38,467 nt of DNA from an uncultured Helicobacter sp. (GCA_949298825.1 CASFYB010000015.1:1-38467), one strand, 5' to 3'. Counted from the first letter of the stretch, positions 1-8,438 are shown. A program made the numbers and translations. The notes: generated from the sequence alone by a model not told the origin.

Positions 1-23
1 GCTTTAACAGGTTTTATCCAACT

Positions 24-241
24 TTAAGCCGGCACATTTTTTACCACCCGTGCAAAACAGTTGCCAAGCCAGTTAAGAGAGTAGCTATCTTTAGACACTT
101 CTACCCCCCCCCCCCCCGGAGCTCTTCAGAAAGTCTCTCTACCATCAATCGCCCCTCTTTATCAAAGCACTCAGGAAAATGAGTTTTGAGAATCTCTAGT
201 TTCGGATTTGTCGGTGTTTGAAATAAAATATCTTCTACCAT
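24..241 (-). pseudogene. 5' remnant of a type III DNA methyltransferase (mod), with G tract
   Basis: The ATG at 241 overlaps the glmU stop (TGATG) and has a strong AAGGAGG site inside the glmU 3' end. The reading begins MVEDILFQTP and continues through a segment with HFPECFDKEG, which resembles the N terminus of type III restriction-modification Mod proteins. It then enters a run of 14 G (104-117). At this length translation stops at TAG directly after the tract. One base more or two fewer would continue into KDSYSLNWLGNCFARVV, which also fits Mod proteins (typically SLNWLGKSYARLL). That frame ends in TAA at 24-26, so no frame leads into a catalytic domain. I infer a formerly phase-variable mod gene that has been truncated. 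The family call rests on remembered motifs; no catalytic motif is in the window. More of the gene could lie beyond base 1, but not in an open frame. Confidence 0.6.
104..117 (-). repeat. Homopolymeric tract, 14 C on plus (14 G in the mod reading)
   Basis: Fourteen consecutive C on the plus strand lie within the coding start of the mod-like remnant. Such tracts mutate by slipped-strand mispairing in Helicobacter and Campylobacter. At 14 the frame is closed by an immediate TAG; 12, 15 or 18 would open the Mod-like frame. Confidence 0.9.
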
Positions 242-1566
242 CACCCCTCCTTTTTAAAAAATTTAAAATAACCATTTGCTATATTTCTCTGATCTGATCT
301 AGCAATCACCAAATCCCCGCTTCTAGCATCTTGCTTCACACTACTTCCTGCTGCGATCAATACATTAGATTCTATTTTTAATGGAGCAATAAGCTGACAA
401 TCGCTACCTACAAATACATTTTCTCCTATTAAAGTTTGATGCTTTTTCTTGCCATCATAATTGCAAGTTATCACACCCGCACCAATATTACTACCCCTAC
501 CTATCTCACAATCCCCAAGATAGCTTAAATGCCCAGCCTTGACCCCCACAAGCTTAGCTGCTTTTGTCTCCACAAAATTACCAATATGAGAATCTGTAAT
601 CTCACACTTTGGTCTCACATGCGCCATAGGTCCTACATCACTATTTTCTATGAGGCTTGATTCAATCACGCTATGAGCTTTAATATGCGCATTCTTGATC
701 ACACTTTTGCCAGTGATTTTTACCCCTTGCTCAAGCACACACTCCCCCACAAACTCCACCTGACAATCTATATAAATACTCTCTGGCATACTCATCACAA
801 CACCATTTTCCATCGCCCTATCTCTCAAGCGTTTAAGCATGATCATTTCAGCCAAGCTTAAATCTAGCTTTGAATTTACGCCCATAAAAGATTCTGCCTT
901 GCCTTCTATGACGCCTACTTTTATCCCTGCTTGCACACATTTAGCGACTAAATCAGTAAGGTAATATTCTTGTTGGGCATTTTGATTTTCAAGTGTGGGT
1001 AAAAATTGTTTTAAAATGTCTTGATGGCATAGGTAGATTCCAGCATTTACAAGCTTGATCTTCTTGTATTCTTGATTGCAATCCTTCTCTTCAACTATCC
1101 CTTGTACACATTGATTTTCCACAACCACACGCCCATAACCGCTAGGATCTTCTAATCTCAAAGCGCTTACAACCATTGGGGCATCTCCCTTAATAATAGC
1201 CTCCAAATCATCTTTTTGCACCAATGGCATATCTCCATTTAAGATTAAAACCCGCTCATATTTAAGGCTAATTGGCGCTTTAGCCTCCCTAATATCTCCC
1301 CCTTGCATAAGCGCTCCGCCTGTGCCTGGATACCTCTGTGCATCTTGGATATGAAAGCAAATCCCTGAATAATCTTGCTCAATCTCCTCTTGAACACGCA
1401 TAGCCTGGTGGTGCAAAACCACATGAATATCATCACTAACCATCAATGCAGAATCTAAAATATGAGCTAGCATGCTTTTGCCTGTGATCTTATGCAAGAC
1501 CTTTGGCAAATCTGACTTCATACGACTGCCCTTACCTGCAGCCATAATCACTACTGAAACATCCAT
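241..1566 (-). CDS. glmU: Bifunctional GlmU: GlcNAc-1-P uridyltransferase / GlcN-1-P acetyltransferase
   Basis: Makes UDP-GlcNAc for peptidoglycan and lipid A in the cytoplasm: the C-terminal domain acetylates glucosamine-1-P and the N-terminal domain transfers UMP. The N terminus has the nucleotidyltransferase loop AAGKGSRM (residues 9-16) followed by PKVLHKITGKSM. LNGDMPL and the NAGIY segment belong to the same domain. From about residue 260 the protein is a left-handed beta-helix of hexapeptide repeats, with the acetyltransferase signature RPKCEI...GNFVETK...SYLGDCEIG...NIGAGVITCNYDGKKKH. Its 441 residues suit the family, with a short C-terminal tail. The ATG at 1566 has an AAGGAGGAG site overlapping the ppk stop, 9 bases away, so it is the last complete gene of the feoB-ppk-glmU run. 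Its own stop overlaps the start of the mod remnant. Confidence 0.97.
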   Translation of the reverse strand: MDVSVVIMAAGKGSRMKSDLPKVLHKITGKSMLAHILDSALMVSDDIHVVLHHQAMRVQEEIEQDYSGICFHIQDAQRYPGTGGALMQGGDIREAKAPISLKYERVLILNGDMPLVQKDDLEAIIKGDAPMVVSALRLEDPSGYGRVVVENQCVQGIVEEKDCNQEYKKIKLVNAGIYLCHQDILKQFLPTLENQNAQQEYYLTDLVAKCVQAGIKVGVIEGKAESFMGVNSKLDLSLAEMIMLKRLRDRAMENGVVMSMPESIYIDCQVEFVGECVLEQGVKITGKSVIKNAHIKAHSVIESSLIENSDVGPMAHVRPKCEITDSHIGNFVETKAAKLVGVKAGHLSYLGDCEIGRGSNIGAGVITCNYDGKKKHQTLIGENVFVGSDCQLIAPLKIESNVLIAAGSSVKQDARSGDLVIARSDQRNIANGYFKFFKKEG

Positions 1567-1575
1567 ATCTCCTCC

Positions 1576-3612
1576 TTAAAAGGTTTCAAAAAAACTTTGA
1601 GCATTAAAAGAAGGTGCATCCACCCTTATATATTCCCCATTGCTCTGAAGCTCATAAAGATGGCTATCTTTTAGTTGAGTTTGCAAAATAAGCTCAAGCT
1701 TAGAACCAAGAGCGCTCTTTTCTAGCCCATATAAAAGCTCGATTCTGCGCATCAAATTTCGTGGCATTAAATCTGCGCTTGAAAAATATACATGCTCACT
1801 ATGTTTAAAAAAGTAGATTCTAGCATGCTCTAAATATCTTCCTACCAAAGAAAATACAGAAATATTTTCACTCACCCCATCAAGCTTAGGTACCAAAGTG
1901 CAGATCCCACGGATAAGCAGATCTATCTTCACGCCCTTTTTAGAAGCCTCATAAAGTGCTAAAATCACATCGCTATCTAATAGGGCATTTGCTTTTAAAA
2001 TAATATGCCCTTCTTTTCCATAAGCACTCTCTTCTCTAATCAAATCTAATATTTTTGGTTTAATCTGCATAGGCGAAAGACTTAGAGTTTTTAGCTGTGT
2101 TTTATGCGCAAGCCCTGTGGATAAAGAATGGAATAGCTCTAAAACATCTTCTGTGATCTCTGGATTTGCACTAAAAAAGCTGATATCTGTATAGACCTTG
2201 GCACTTAGTGGGTTGTAGTTACCAGTAGAGATGTGAGCATATCTTCTTAGACTATCCCCTTCTTGGCGGATCACAAGCGCGACTTTGGCATGTACCTTTA
2301 GATGAGGGAGCCCATAAATAACATGCGCACCAGCCTCTTCAAGCGCACGCGCCCAGTGCAAGTTATTCTCTTCATCAAACCTAGCCTTAAGCTCTACTAA
2401 AACACTTACTTGCTTGGTCTCTGCAGCCCTAATCAAAGCCTCCACAATTGGGGAATCTTTCCCCACACGATAAAGAGTCATACGGATAGATAGCACGCCA
2501 TCATCTCTAGCAGCCTGTGTGATAAAATCTATAACACTATCAAAAGAATCATAGGGCTGAAATAGTAAAATATCTTGCTTTTTTATCTCTTCATATAAAT
2601 CACAATCAGCATAAAGCTTTCTTGGGGCAAAAGGCTTGAAGCATAAATGCGCAAAGTCCTTTTGCTCAACTATCTCCCATAAAGCCCCTTTATTTAAAAT
2701 ACCAGAAGAATAATATATATCCACTCCCCCATAAGCCTCTTTATTGCCATCTTTAAAAAAGCTTTTTTGAGCAAACAAATCTGCCCAGAAAAGCTCCTTG
2801 CCGCTAAATTCAAGCCTTACAATCTGGCCATTCTTGCGAGCTTTAAGTCCCTCACTCATCACTTGTAAAAAATCATCAGCCTCTTCTTCTTCGATTTCAA
2901 TATCTGCATTTCTAGTCACGCGAAAAAATAAATATAAGCGCATACTAAATCCAGGAAATAGCTCTTCTCCAAATGCAGCAATAATAGATTCTATACTTAC
3001 AAAAACACCCTTGCCACAAGGTATGAAACGTTTTAACACACTAGGGATTTTAATTAACGCATAGTGTATCTCTCCTGCGCTCTCTAGCTCTAAAGCCAAA
3101 GCAAAGCTAAGATTGGACATATGAGGAAAAGGATGGGTAGAATCAACTACAATAGGCACGATTATAGGGTAAATAAAATGCTCAAAAAATTTTCGCATCT
3201 CTGCTTTTTGCAAAGCATCAAGCTCACAAAAATCAAGCAAAAAAAGCCCTTCGTTTTTTAAAGACTGGACAATCTCACCATATAGATTTTCAACCTCTAC
3301 TTGTTCAGCATGAATATAGGCTTGTATCTTATCTAGCTGGTCTTTAATACTCAATCTATCTGGGGCGATCTCTACCATCCCTTGGGCATAAAGCCTTTTA
3401 AGACCAGCAACCCTTATCATGTAAAACTCATCTAAATTTGTCCCATAGATGGCTAAAAACTTTAAACGCTCTAAAAGCGGCAATGAAGCATCTTTAGCCA
3501 TATTTAAAACACGCGTATTAAAAGTAAGCCAAGAAAGCTCCCTGTTAAAAAAAAGCTCTGGATTGCAAATCAAACTAGATTGAGAGATTGTATCATCAGA
3601 TACATTTAGCAT
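1576..3612 (-). CDS. ppk: Polyphosphate kinase 1
   Basis: Reversibly polymerises the terminal phosphate of ATP into inorganic polyphosphate, a reserve used in stress survival. It has 678 residues, close to the usual PPK1 length. The N-terminal domain shows NRELSWLTFNTRVL and LAIYGTNLDEFYMIRVAGLKR-like signatures. The two phospholipase D-like catalytic halves carry the HxK site VHAKVAL (His near residue 441), the following HISTGNYNPLSAKVYTD segment, and a second His motif in LEHARIYFFKH near the C terminus. These are the conserved PPK1 active-site elements, so the enzyme looks functional. The ATG at 3612 is preceded by AAGGAAG. It lies 14 bases after feoB and is probably cotranscribed with it and glmU; if so, polyphosphate and UDP-GlcNAc synthesis would partly follow the iron-responsive feoB promoter, though internal promoters cannot be excluded. 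Confidence 0.97.
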   Translation of the reverse strand: MLNVSDDTISQSSLICNPELFFNRELSWLTFNTRVLNMAKDASLPLLERLKFLAIYGTNLDEFYMIRVAGLKRLYAQGMVEIAPDRLSIKDQLDKIQAYIHAEQVEVENLYGEIVQSLKNEGLFLLDFCELDALQKAEMRKFFEHFIYPIIVPIVVDSTHPFPHMSNLSFALALELESAGEIHYALIKIPSVLKRFIPCGKGVFVSIESIIAAFGEELFPGFSMRLYLFFRVTRNADIEIEEEEADDFLQVMSEGLKARKNGQIVRLEFSGKELFWADLFAQKSFFKDGNKEAYGGVDIYYSSGILNKGALWEIVEQKDFAHLCFKPFAPRKLYADCDLYEEIKKQDILLFQPYDSFDSVIDFITQAARDDGVLSIRMTLYRVGKDSPIVEALIRAAETKQVSVLVELKARFDEENNLHWARALEEAGAHVIYGLPHLKVHAKVALVIRQEGDSLRRYAHISTGNYNPLSAKVYTDISFFSANPEITEDVLELFHSLSTGLAHKTQLKTLSLSPMQIKPKILDLIREESAYGKEGHIILKANALLDSDVILALYEASKKGVKIDLLIRGICTLVPKLDGVSENISVFSLVGRYLEHARIYFFKHSEHVYFSSADLMPRNLMRRIELLYGLEKSALGSKLELILQTQLKDSHLYELQSNGEYIRVDAPSFNAQSFFETF

Positions 3613-3626
3613 AGCACTTCCTTAAA

Positions 3627-5783
3627 TCAAGCCCAATAGCTATAAAATGCTATATAATACCCCAAAAGTGCAAAAACATATGCCACAATACTTGTAAAAA
3701 TAAACAATCCAAGCACACTCTTAATCCCCCCACTCTCTCTGGCAAAAGTAATCACAGCTGCAAAGCAAGGGATGTAAAAAATAATAAAGATGATAAATGC
3801 AACTGCAGTTGGCATTGATATGGAATTTCTAATAGCCTGTTGCAAGCCCTTAGAGCTCTCATCTTGAGAATCACCCAAAGCATAAAGCACGCCCAATGTA
3901 GAAACCAATGTTTCCTTAGCTGCAAATCCTGTAATAAGCGATATAGAAAGCCGCCAATCAAAATGCATCGGGCTAAAAATAGGTGCTATCATCTCTCCAA
4001 GCCATCCAGCATAACTATGGCGAAGCAAGATTTCAGAACGCTCATTTTTAAGATATCTTATTTCCTGATCTTTATCTTCAGCACTCATTGAACTCTTTTC
4101 TACCTGTTCGATTTTTTGGGTATATTCATGATTTATGGCTTCATTTTTGGGATATTGGGCTAAAAACCAAATCAAAACAGCACCAAATAAAATAAATGTC
4201 CCTGCCTTTTTTAAATACATCAAGACCTTTGTATAAATACCAAAATACACAAGCCTAAAAGAGGGTAGGCGATATTTTGGCATCTCCATCACAAATGGCT
4301 CATCCTTTCCTGAAAAGATAGTCAACTTCAAAAGCTTAGCCATCAATAAGGCTACCACTGCTCCTAAAATATATACGCAAAAAAGCACGATCCCTGCATA
4401 CTTATCTGGAAAAAATGTCCCTATAAAAAGCACATAAATAGGCAATCTAGCACTACAGCTCATAAACCCTATGACAAAAAGCGTGATAAAACGCTCATTT
4501 TTATTCTGCAAAGTCCTGGTAGCCATATAAGCTGGCACGGAGCAACCAAAGCCTGTCACAAGAGGGATGAAGCTTTTACCATGCAAGCCAAACTTATGGA
4601 AAATCCCATCTAATAAAAAGGCTACCCTTGCCATATATCCCGTACCCTCTAGCAAGGAGATTCCAAGATATAAAATCACAATTAAAGGCAAAAATGAAAT
4701 CACTGCCCCCACCCCGCCAATAATACCATTGCCAATCAATGATCCAAGCTCTTCATCAGGGATAAGCCCTGCGACAAAATCCCCAAGATCTGCAATACCA
4801 GAATCAATGCTATCTTGGAAAAATCCCCCGACAAGAAAACTAAGATTAAAAACTATAAACATAAAAAATAAGAAAATAGGTAAGCCAAAATACTTATGCA
4901 AAAAGATCCTATCAATCCTTCTTGTAAGGCTAAGAGATTGGGGGACTTGCTTTACACACTCCTGGATCGCTCCACGGATAAAAGCACTCTCATCATTTAA
5001 AAAGATCGTATTAATATTTGGATTATCTGTATGCTTGCTTAAAATCTCAAGGGCTGCCCTTACCTTTGGTGCTAACTCTACATAGGCTGGCTTATCGTGT
5101 AAAAAGCTATAGATTTGCTCATCTTGACTTAAAAGCAAAATAGCTATGATGCGATTGGTATAGTTTGGATTATTGTCTAAAATAAACTTTTTAATCTCTG
5201 GATAATCTCTACTATCTAAAAAGTCCTCTATTTCTTTAATCCTCTCTTCTAGCTCCTGACTATAGAAATATTTAGGAGGGCTAAAGGGTTTAGCATGTAG
5301 GCTTAAAATCTCATCTAAAAGCTCATTTTTATGATCACTTTGCACTGCGGATGTAGGGATGCACTTTATACCAAGAATATTAGAGAGTTGCTTAGAATCT
5401 ATTTGGATATTTTCTTTTTTGGCCTCATCACTCATATTTAATGCAATCAAGCACTTCTTTTGCAAAGCCATCACCTGCACGCTCAAGGCAAGATTCCGCT
5501 CTAAGTTTGTAGAATCTACCACATTTAAGATCACATCATAGTCTGCATTTTTTAAAAAATCCTTAGTGATTTTTTCCTCTTGAGTAAAGTCGTTTAATGC
5601 ATAAGTACCTGGTAGGTCGATAATGGTAAAAAGCGTATTTTTATAGACTAAAGATGCTTCTGCTTTCTCTATAGTCACTCCACTAAAATTTCCAACCTTT
5701 AGATGTGCACCAGATAAATTATTTATCAAGGAAGTCTTGCCAACATTTGGTTGCCCAACAAGTGCGATTTTAATTTCTTGCAT
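3627..5783 (-). CDS. feoB: Ferrous iron transporter FeoB
   Basis: Inner-membrane Fe(II) transporter with an N-terminal G-protein domain. From the ATG at 5783 the protein is 718 residues. The G1 loop GQPNVGKTSL lies near residues 11-20; G3 is DLPGTYAL and G4 is NMSDEAKK (NMxDE in the family). The membrane part has two Gate regions, the first including GFGCSVPAYMATRTL and the second GFAAKETLVSTLGVLYALG, separated by hydrophobic helices. An in-frame TTG three codons upstream (5792) would add MKV, but its SD sequence would abut the start codon, whereas AAAGGG lies 9 bases before the ATG; I prefer the ATG. No feoA is adjacent, as in H. pylori. A TATAAT box and a perfect Fur operator lie directly upstream, so iron repression is expected. 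Confidence 0.97.
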   Translation of the reverse strand: MQEIKIALVGQPNVGKTSLINNLSGAHLKVGNFSGVTIEKAEASLVYKNTLFTIIDLPGTYALNDFTQEEKITKDFLKNADYDVILNVVDSTNLERNLALSVQVMALQKKCLIALNMSDEAKKENIQIDSKQLSNILGIKCIPTSAVQSDHKNELLDEILSLHAKPFSPPKYFYSQELEERIKEIEDFLDSRDYPEIKKFILDNNPNYTNRIIAILLLSQDEQIYSFLHDKPAYVELAPKVRAALEILSKHTDNPNINTIFLNDESAFIRGAIQECVKQVPQSLSLTRRIDRIFLHKYFGLPIFLFFMFIVFNLSFLVGGFFQDSIDSGIADLGDFVAGLIPDEELGSLIGNGIIGGVGAVISFLPLIVILYLGISLLEGTGYMARVAFLLDGIFHKFGLHGKSFIPLVTGFGCSVPAYMATRTLQNKNERFITLFVIGFMSCSARLPIYVLFIGTFFPDKYAGIVLFCVYILGAVVALLMAKLLKLTIFSGKDEPFVMEMPKYRLPSFRLVYFGIYTKVLMYLKKAGTFILFGAVLIWFLAQYPKNEAINHEYTQKIEQVEKSSMSAEDKDQEIRYLKNERSEILLRHSYAGWLGEMIAPIFSPMHFDWRLSISLITGFAAKETLVSTLGVLYALGDSQDESSKGLQQAIRNSISMPTAVAFIIFIIFYIPCFAAVITFARESGGIKSVLGLFIFTSIVAYVFALLGYYIAFYSYWA

Positions 5784-5816
5784 AACCTTCAACCCTTTTT
5801 TAGGCTTTTTTAAAAT

Positions 5817-5822
5817 ATTATA
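5817..5822 (-). promoter_or_regulatory. -10 element of the feoB promoter (TATAAT)
   Basis: A perfect TATAAT reads on the minus strand 33 bases before the preferred feoB start. The Fur operator begins 12 bases further upstream, where the -35 region would lie. Helicobacter sigma-70 promoters often lack a clear -35, and none is obvious here. Confidence 0.65.
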
Positions 5823-5834
5823 TTGAAATAATTT

Positions 5835-5849
5835 TAATAATTATTATTA
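5835..5849. promoter_or_regulatory. Fur operator upstream of feoB
   Basis: The 15-mer TAATAATTATTATTA is a perfect 7-1-7 palindrome and equals the published H. pylori iron-bound Fur consensus TAATAATnATTATTA. It lies 12 bases upstream of the TATAAT of feoB, overlapping the expected -35 region, the position for direct repression. Binding is inferred from sequence identity and placement only. Confidence 0.8.
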
Positions 5850-5896
5850 CTGAATAGGCATAAAAGGGCGGGCTCTAGCTAGCCTGCCAAAAACTA

Positions 5897-6277
5897 TCAA
5901 AACCCTGATCTTAAAATAATAGAAGCTCTTTTATCATAAAGCACGATATCTCCCCCTCTAAGGACGATATTAAACCGACCATTAAAGAGGTTTAAAAAGG
6001 TCTGCTCAAGTTTCATGACATTTGGCTCACAAGCCTTTCTTGTAGCTCCTCCAGAACCAATCTCAACAACATTTCCTGACTGTCTCATGGAGCCAAAAAA
6101 ACTATTACAACCTACACTACCACTATAGCCATCCCCACCAAAGCTGATCCTCCCTCTAATATCAAAGAAAGCACCATCTGTCTGGACGCCTACAAGCTCA
6201 TAGTTCCCATTAAGATAGATATTATTACCAAATATCAAACCCATAAACATACAAAATACTAAAGATATTTTTTTCAT
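5897..6277 (-). CDS. Exported META/HslJ-like domain protein
   Basis: A small protein of about 126 residues. The ATG at 6277 has AAGGAG at 5 bases; a GTG two codons upstream lies too close to that site. Residues 1-20 (MKKISLVFCMFMGLIFGNN) look like a signal peptide with no obvious lipobox. The rest fits the META/HslJ fold: a start like NGNYELVGVQ, then a GYSGSVGCNSFFGSM core that matches the family's SGSAGCNRFFGSY-type motif, a TRKACEPNVMKLEQTFL helix and a C-terminal IVLYDK...ILRSG strand. Two cysteines (in GCN and KAC) are placed as in the family and could form a disulfide, which is notable since a Dsb protein is encoded at the head of the same run. The cellular role of META proteins is not well defined. 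It follows the CvfB-like gene by 9 bases and is probably in its operon. Confidence 0.75.
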   Translation of the reverse strand: MKKISLVFCMFMGLIFGNNIYLNGNYELVGVQTDGAFFDIRGRISFGGDGYSGSVGCNSFFGSMRQSGNVVEIGSGGATRKACEPNVMKLEQTFLNLFNGRFNIVLRGGDIVLYDKRASIILRSGF

Positions 6278-6286
6278 ATCCACTCC

Positions 6287-7090
6287 TTAAATTTTTATAA
6301 TTCTCCCATCTTTCAAAATGGCTTTCTTGCTAGCTATCATTTCACTTACTGTCTTTTTAAATAGCTTTTTGCTGATCCCAAAAGCCCGGGCAATAGATTC
6401 TGGTGAGGAATCATAGTTAAACTCCAACACCCCCTCTTTTTGAAGCCTTTCTTTTAAGGTATTTTTTTGCTCATTGGTATCTAGTCTCAAATCCAACTTA
6501 CCATCAGGTCTTATTTTATCAATTTGCACACTCACTAAGTCAAAAATCTTTGGCTTAAAAATGAGCTGATCATGATATAAAAGCCCATAATACCGTCCAT
6601 CTACGACACATCCAAAGCCAAGTGGTGTATGCTCAAATACAAGCGCCCTTCTTGTTGCATAAAGATTTTTAACTCTAGCTGGCTTTAAATGCTCTTTAAT
6701 CCCAAGTCTAGCTATCAGGCGCTTCTGTTTATCTAGCGTAATAAAAACTCCAACCTTATGCGCGATATGAAAACGCATAGGGTTTTTGCTAGGCATAAAA
6801 ATATGCTTATCTATCCCCAAGTCCAGATAACAACCATCTGCAACAATATCACATATTTCCAAAATAGCAACTTCATCGCGCAAGGCAAAGGGGGTCTGTG
6901 TAGTAGCTACCAATCTATCTTCAGAATCTGTATATAAAAAAACATCTAAATATTGATCTATTTTTGCATCAACAGGAACAAACTTTTTAGGTAAAAGCAC
7001 TTCTTCAAGCATCTCATTAACTAAATATGCTCCCTGCTTAGCAAAGCGCACTAATCTTAAATGATTAATGCGCCCAATCTCAAAAGCCAT
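6287..7090 (-). CDS. CvfB/YitL-like S1 RNA-binding protein
   Basis: 267 residues without signal peptide or membrane segment. The layout fits the CvfB family, with several S1-like OB-fold domains followed by a C-terminal winged helix. Supporting segments are the opening AFEIGRINHLRLVRFAKQGAYL, LPKKFVP..AKIDQYLDVFLYTDSEDRLVATT, the second OB fold ending VGVFITLDKQKRLIARLG, a third with IFDLVSVQIDKIRPDGKLDLRL, and the C-terminal NYDSSPESIARAFGISKKLFKKTVSEMI...LKDGRIIKI, which resembles the family's wHTH. CvfB proteins bind RNA and affect virulence gene expression in Staphylococcus; the role in epsilonproteobacteria is unknown to me. It lies 5 bases after the Dsb-like gene and 9 before the META gene, consistent with one transcript. 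The ATG at 7090 has AGGTTT upstream, overlapping the preceding stop. Confidence 0.8.
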   Translation of the reverse strand: MAFEIGRINHLRLVRFAKQGAYLVNEMLEEVLLPKKFVPVDAKIDQYLDVFLYTDSEDRLVATTQTPFALRDEVAILEICDIVADGCYLDLGIDKHIFMPSKNPMRFHIAHKVGVFITLDKQKRLIARLGIKEHLKPARVKNLYATRRALVFEHTPLGFGCVVDGRYYGLLYHDQLIFKPKIFDLVSVQIDKIRPDGKLDLRLDTNEQKNTLKERLQKEGVLEFNYDSSPESIARAFGISKKLFKKTVSEMIASKKAILKDGRIIKI

Positions 7091-7095
7091 TAAAC

Positions 7096-7845
7096 CTACT
7101 GATCCATTTCATAGATGAAAGGCACACCTTTAATCAATGCAGAATCTGCAATTTTCCTAGTGATATTTTCGACCTTTTGAAGCTCTTTTTTATCTGGATT
7201 CTTTGCTACATAGGTATTTGCATAAACCTCTTGAAGCAAGGCTACTTTTTGCTTAGTATCCTTAGCATTTTTAATACGTGCTAATATCTCTGCTGCCTTA
7301 TCCTTAGACTGCAGACCTAAAAACGCTACCTCAACCATATATACATTACTATCTTTTAGACGATCATTGATATGGCGAAGCTCATCTTGGCAATGTGGAC
7401 ACATAGGATCAGAGACGATATAAGTTATTTTCTTTACTCCCTTAGTAGTTGAAGGGATTTTAATCACATAATCATCAGGAATACTTGTTAAAAGCTTGGT
7501 AATCTCTTCTTTATTGACAGTCTTATTGTTTGCTTCTTGTACCTTATAGAGCGTCTCTCGCACTAGCTGCATATCCTTTTTATCCTGTGAGAAAAATACA
7601 TCAGTGAGGATGAAAAGCATATTGCCATCTTTATTTGTCACGATAGGTATAAGATTAAGAGAGAGCTTATCTTTTAACAAAACAATAGCCAAATTAGGAT
7701 CTCCATGAAGCATCGTAATGCTATCAATCTCAACTTCTTGCTTTGTCTGCTCGCTCACTAGCTTATTAAGATTTTCTTTTAGCCCTGCATGAGCAAATGC
7801 CACAGAAAAACATATCATCAAAAAACCAACTAAAACTTTCCTCAT
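7096..7845 (-). CDS. Periplasmic thiol:disulfide oxidoreductase, DsbC/DsbG-DsbK-like
   Basis: 249 residues. Residues 1-20 form a signal peptide (MRKVLVGFLMICFSVAFAHA), so the protein should act in the periplasm. An N-terminal domain rich in strands is followed by a thioredoxin fold with the active site DPMCPHCQDEL (Cys149 and Cys152, CPHC) and a likely cis-Pro loop GVPFIY near the C terminus. CPHC and this layout match H. pylori HP0231 (DsbK), a dimeric DsbC/G-like protein that acts mainly as an oxidase. In H. pylori the neighbouring gene is kdsB (HP0230), also close by here but divergent and separated by one gene. It heads a minus-strand run with cvfB-like and META genes. AAGGA precedes the ATG at 7845. 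Confidence 0.85.
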   Translation of the reverse strand: MRKVLVGFLMICFSVAFAHAGLKENLNKLVSEQTKQEVEIDSITMLHGDPNLAIVLLKDKLSLNLIPIVTNKDGNMLFILTDVFFSQDKKDMQLVRETLYKVQEANNKTVNKEEITKLLTSIPDDYVIKIPSTTKGVKKITYIVSDPMCPHCQDELRHINDRLKDSNVYMVEVAFLGLQSKDKAAEILARIKNAKDTKQKVALLQEVYANTYVAKNPDKKELQKVENITRKIADSALIKGVPFIYEMDQ

Positions 7846-7898
7846 AATTAATCCTTGAAGTGTAAGATGATAAAATTCTATACAACAAAGGCAAATTA
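7846..7898. promoter_or_regulatory. Divergent promoter region, dsbK-like / msrQ-like
   Basis: A 53-base gap separates divergent genes. On the plus strand TAAAAT at 7871-7876 is a plausible -10 for the msrQ-like gene, whose AAAGG site precedes the ATG at 7899. On the minus strand TAGAAT (plus 7875-7880) is a plausible -10 for the dsbK-like gene. The two elements overlap by two bases. No -35 is clear. Confidence 0.4.
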
Positions 7899-8438
7899 AT
7901 GAAAAGTAGATTCTTACTCTCTGCCTATATTGTTTTATGTCTGCTGCCTATTGGCTATATTCTAGGCTATATCTATTGGCATTTTAGTGAGGAATTTTTC
8001 AAATACACCCTTAGGTATCTTGGCCTTTGTGGCATCTATTTTCTAGCCTTTGTAATGATTGCTAGTTTTTTTATTGATAGATTTTTTAGCCAACGCTTTG
8101 TAAAGCTGCTTGGTGTGTTTACACTCTTTTATACTATGGCACATATTGGCATTTATCTTATCTCTGAAATCAATCCTAGTGACTTTTTTTCAGAAATCTT
8201 TAAACGCGCCTATCTTTTTTATGGATTCCTATCTTTTGTGCTTATTAGCATTTTGGCCATCAGCAGTCTTTTTTATAAAAAACTCTTTAAATACCTTAGC
8301 TCACTTGGTTATATTTGCGGGATTTTAGGAAGCATACATATGATGCTAGCCTCAAAGATCCCCTCTCTTTTATCTTATGGTTTTTTTGCTATATTTTTAT
8401 TTTTACTTTGTCATAGGCTTTTAAAGAGGAAAATATGA
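7899..8438 (+). CDS. MsrQ/ferric reductase-like heme membrane protein
   Basis: 179 residues, almost wholly hydrophobic, with about five or six transmembrane helices. The order and spacing fit MsrQ (YedZ), the heme b membrane partner that feeds electrons to the periplasmic methionine sulfoxide reductase MsrP. TMAHIGIYLI and SIHMMLASKIPSLLSYG correspond to its conserved His-bearing helices (MsrQ has LAVLHYWWLVKADIREPLLYA-like sequence there). The LHRLVY motif that carries another heme His in MsrQ reads LSSLGYI here, so one expected ligand appears to be missing. No msrP is adjacent. It could be another member of the ferric-reductase-like transmembrane family. Its stop overlaps the kdsB start by four bases (ATGA), implying translational coupling. 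Confidence 0.65.
   Translation: MKSRFLLSAYIVLCLLPIGYILGYIYWHFSEEFFKYTLRYLGLCGIYFLAFVMIASFFIDRFFSQRFVKLLGVFTLFYTMAHIGIYLISEINPSDFFSEIFKRAYLFYGFLSFVLISILAISSLFYKKLFKYLSSLGYICGILGSIHMMLASKIPSLLSYGFFAIFLFLLCHRLLKRKI

Noticed and set aside
4567-5085. Plus-strand reading of 172 codons opposite feoB
   Set aside because: Antisense shadow of feoB, with a composition unlike real proteins.
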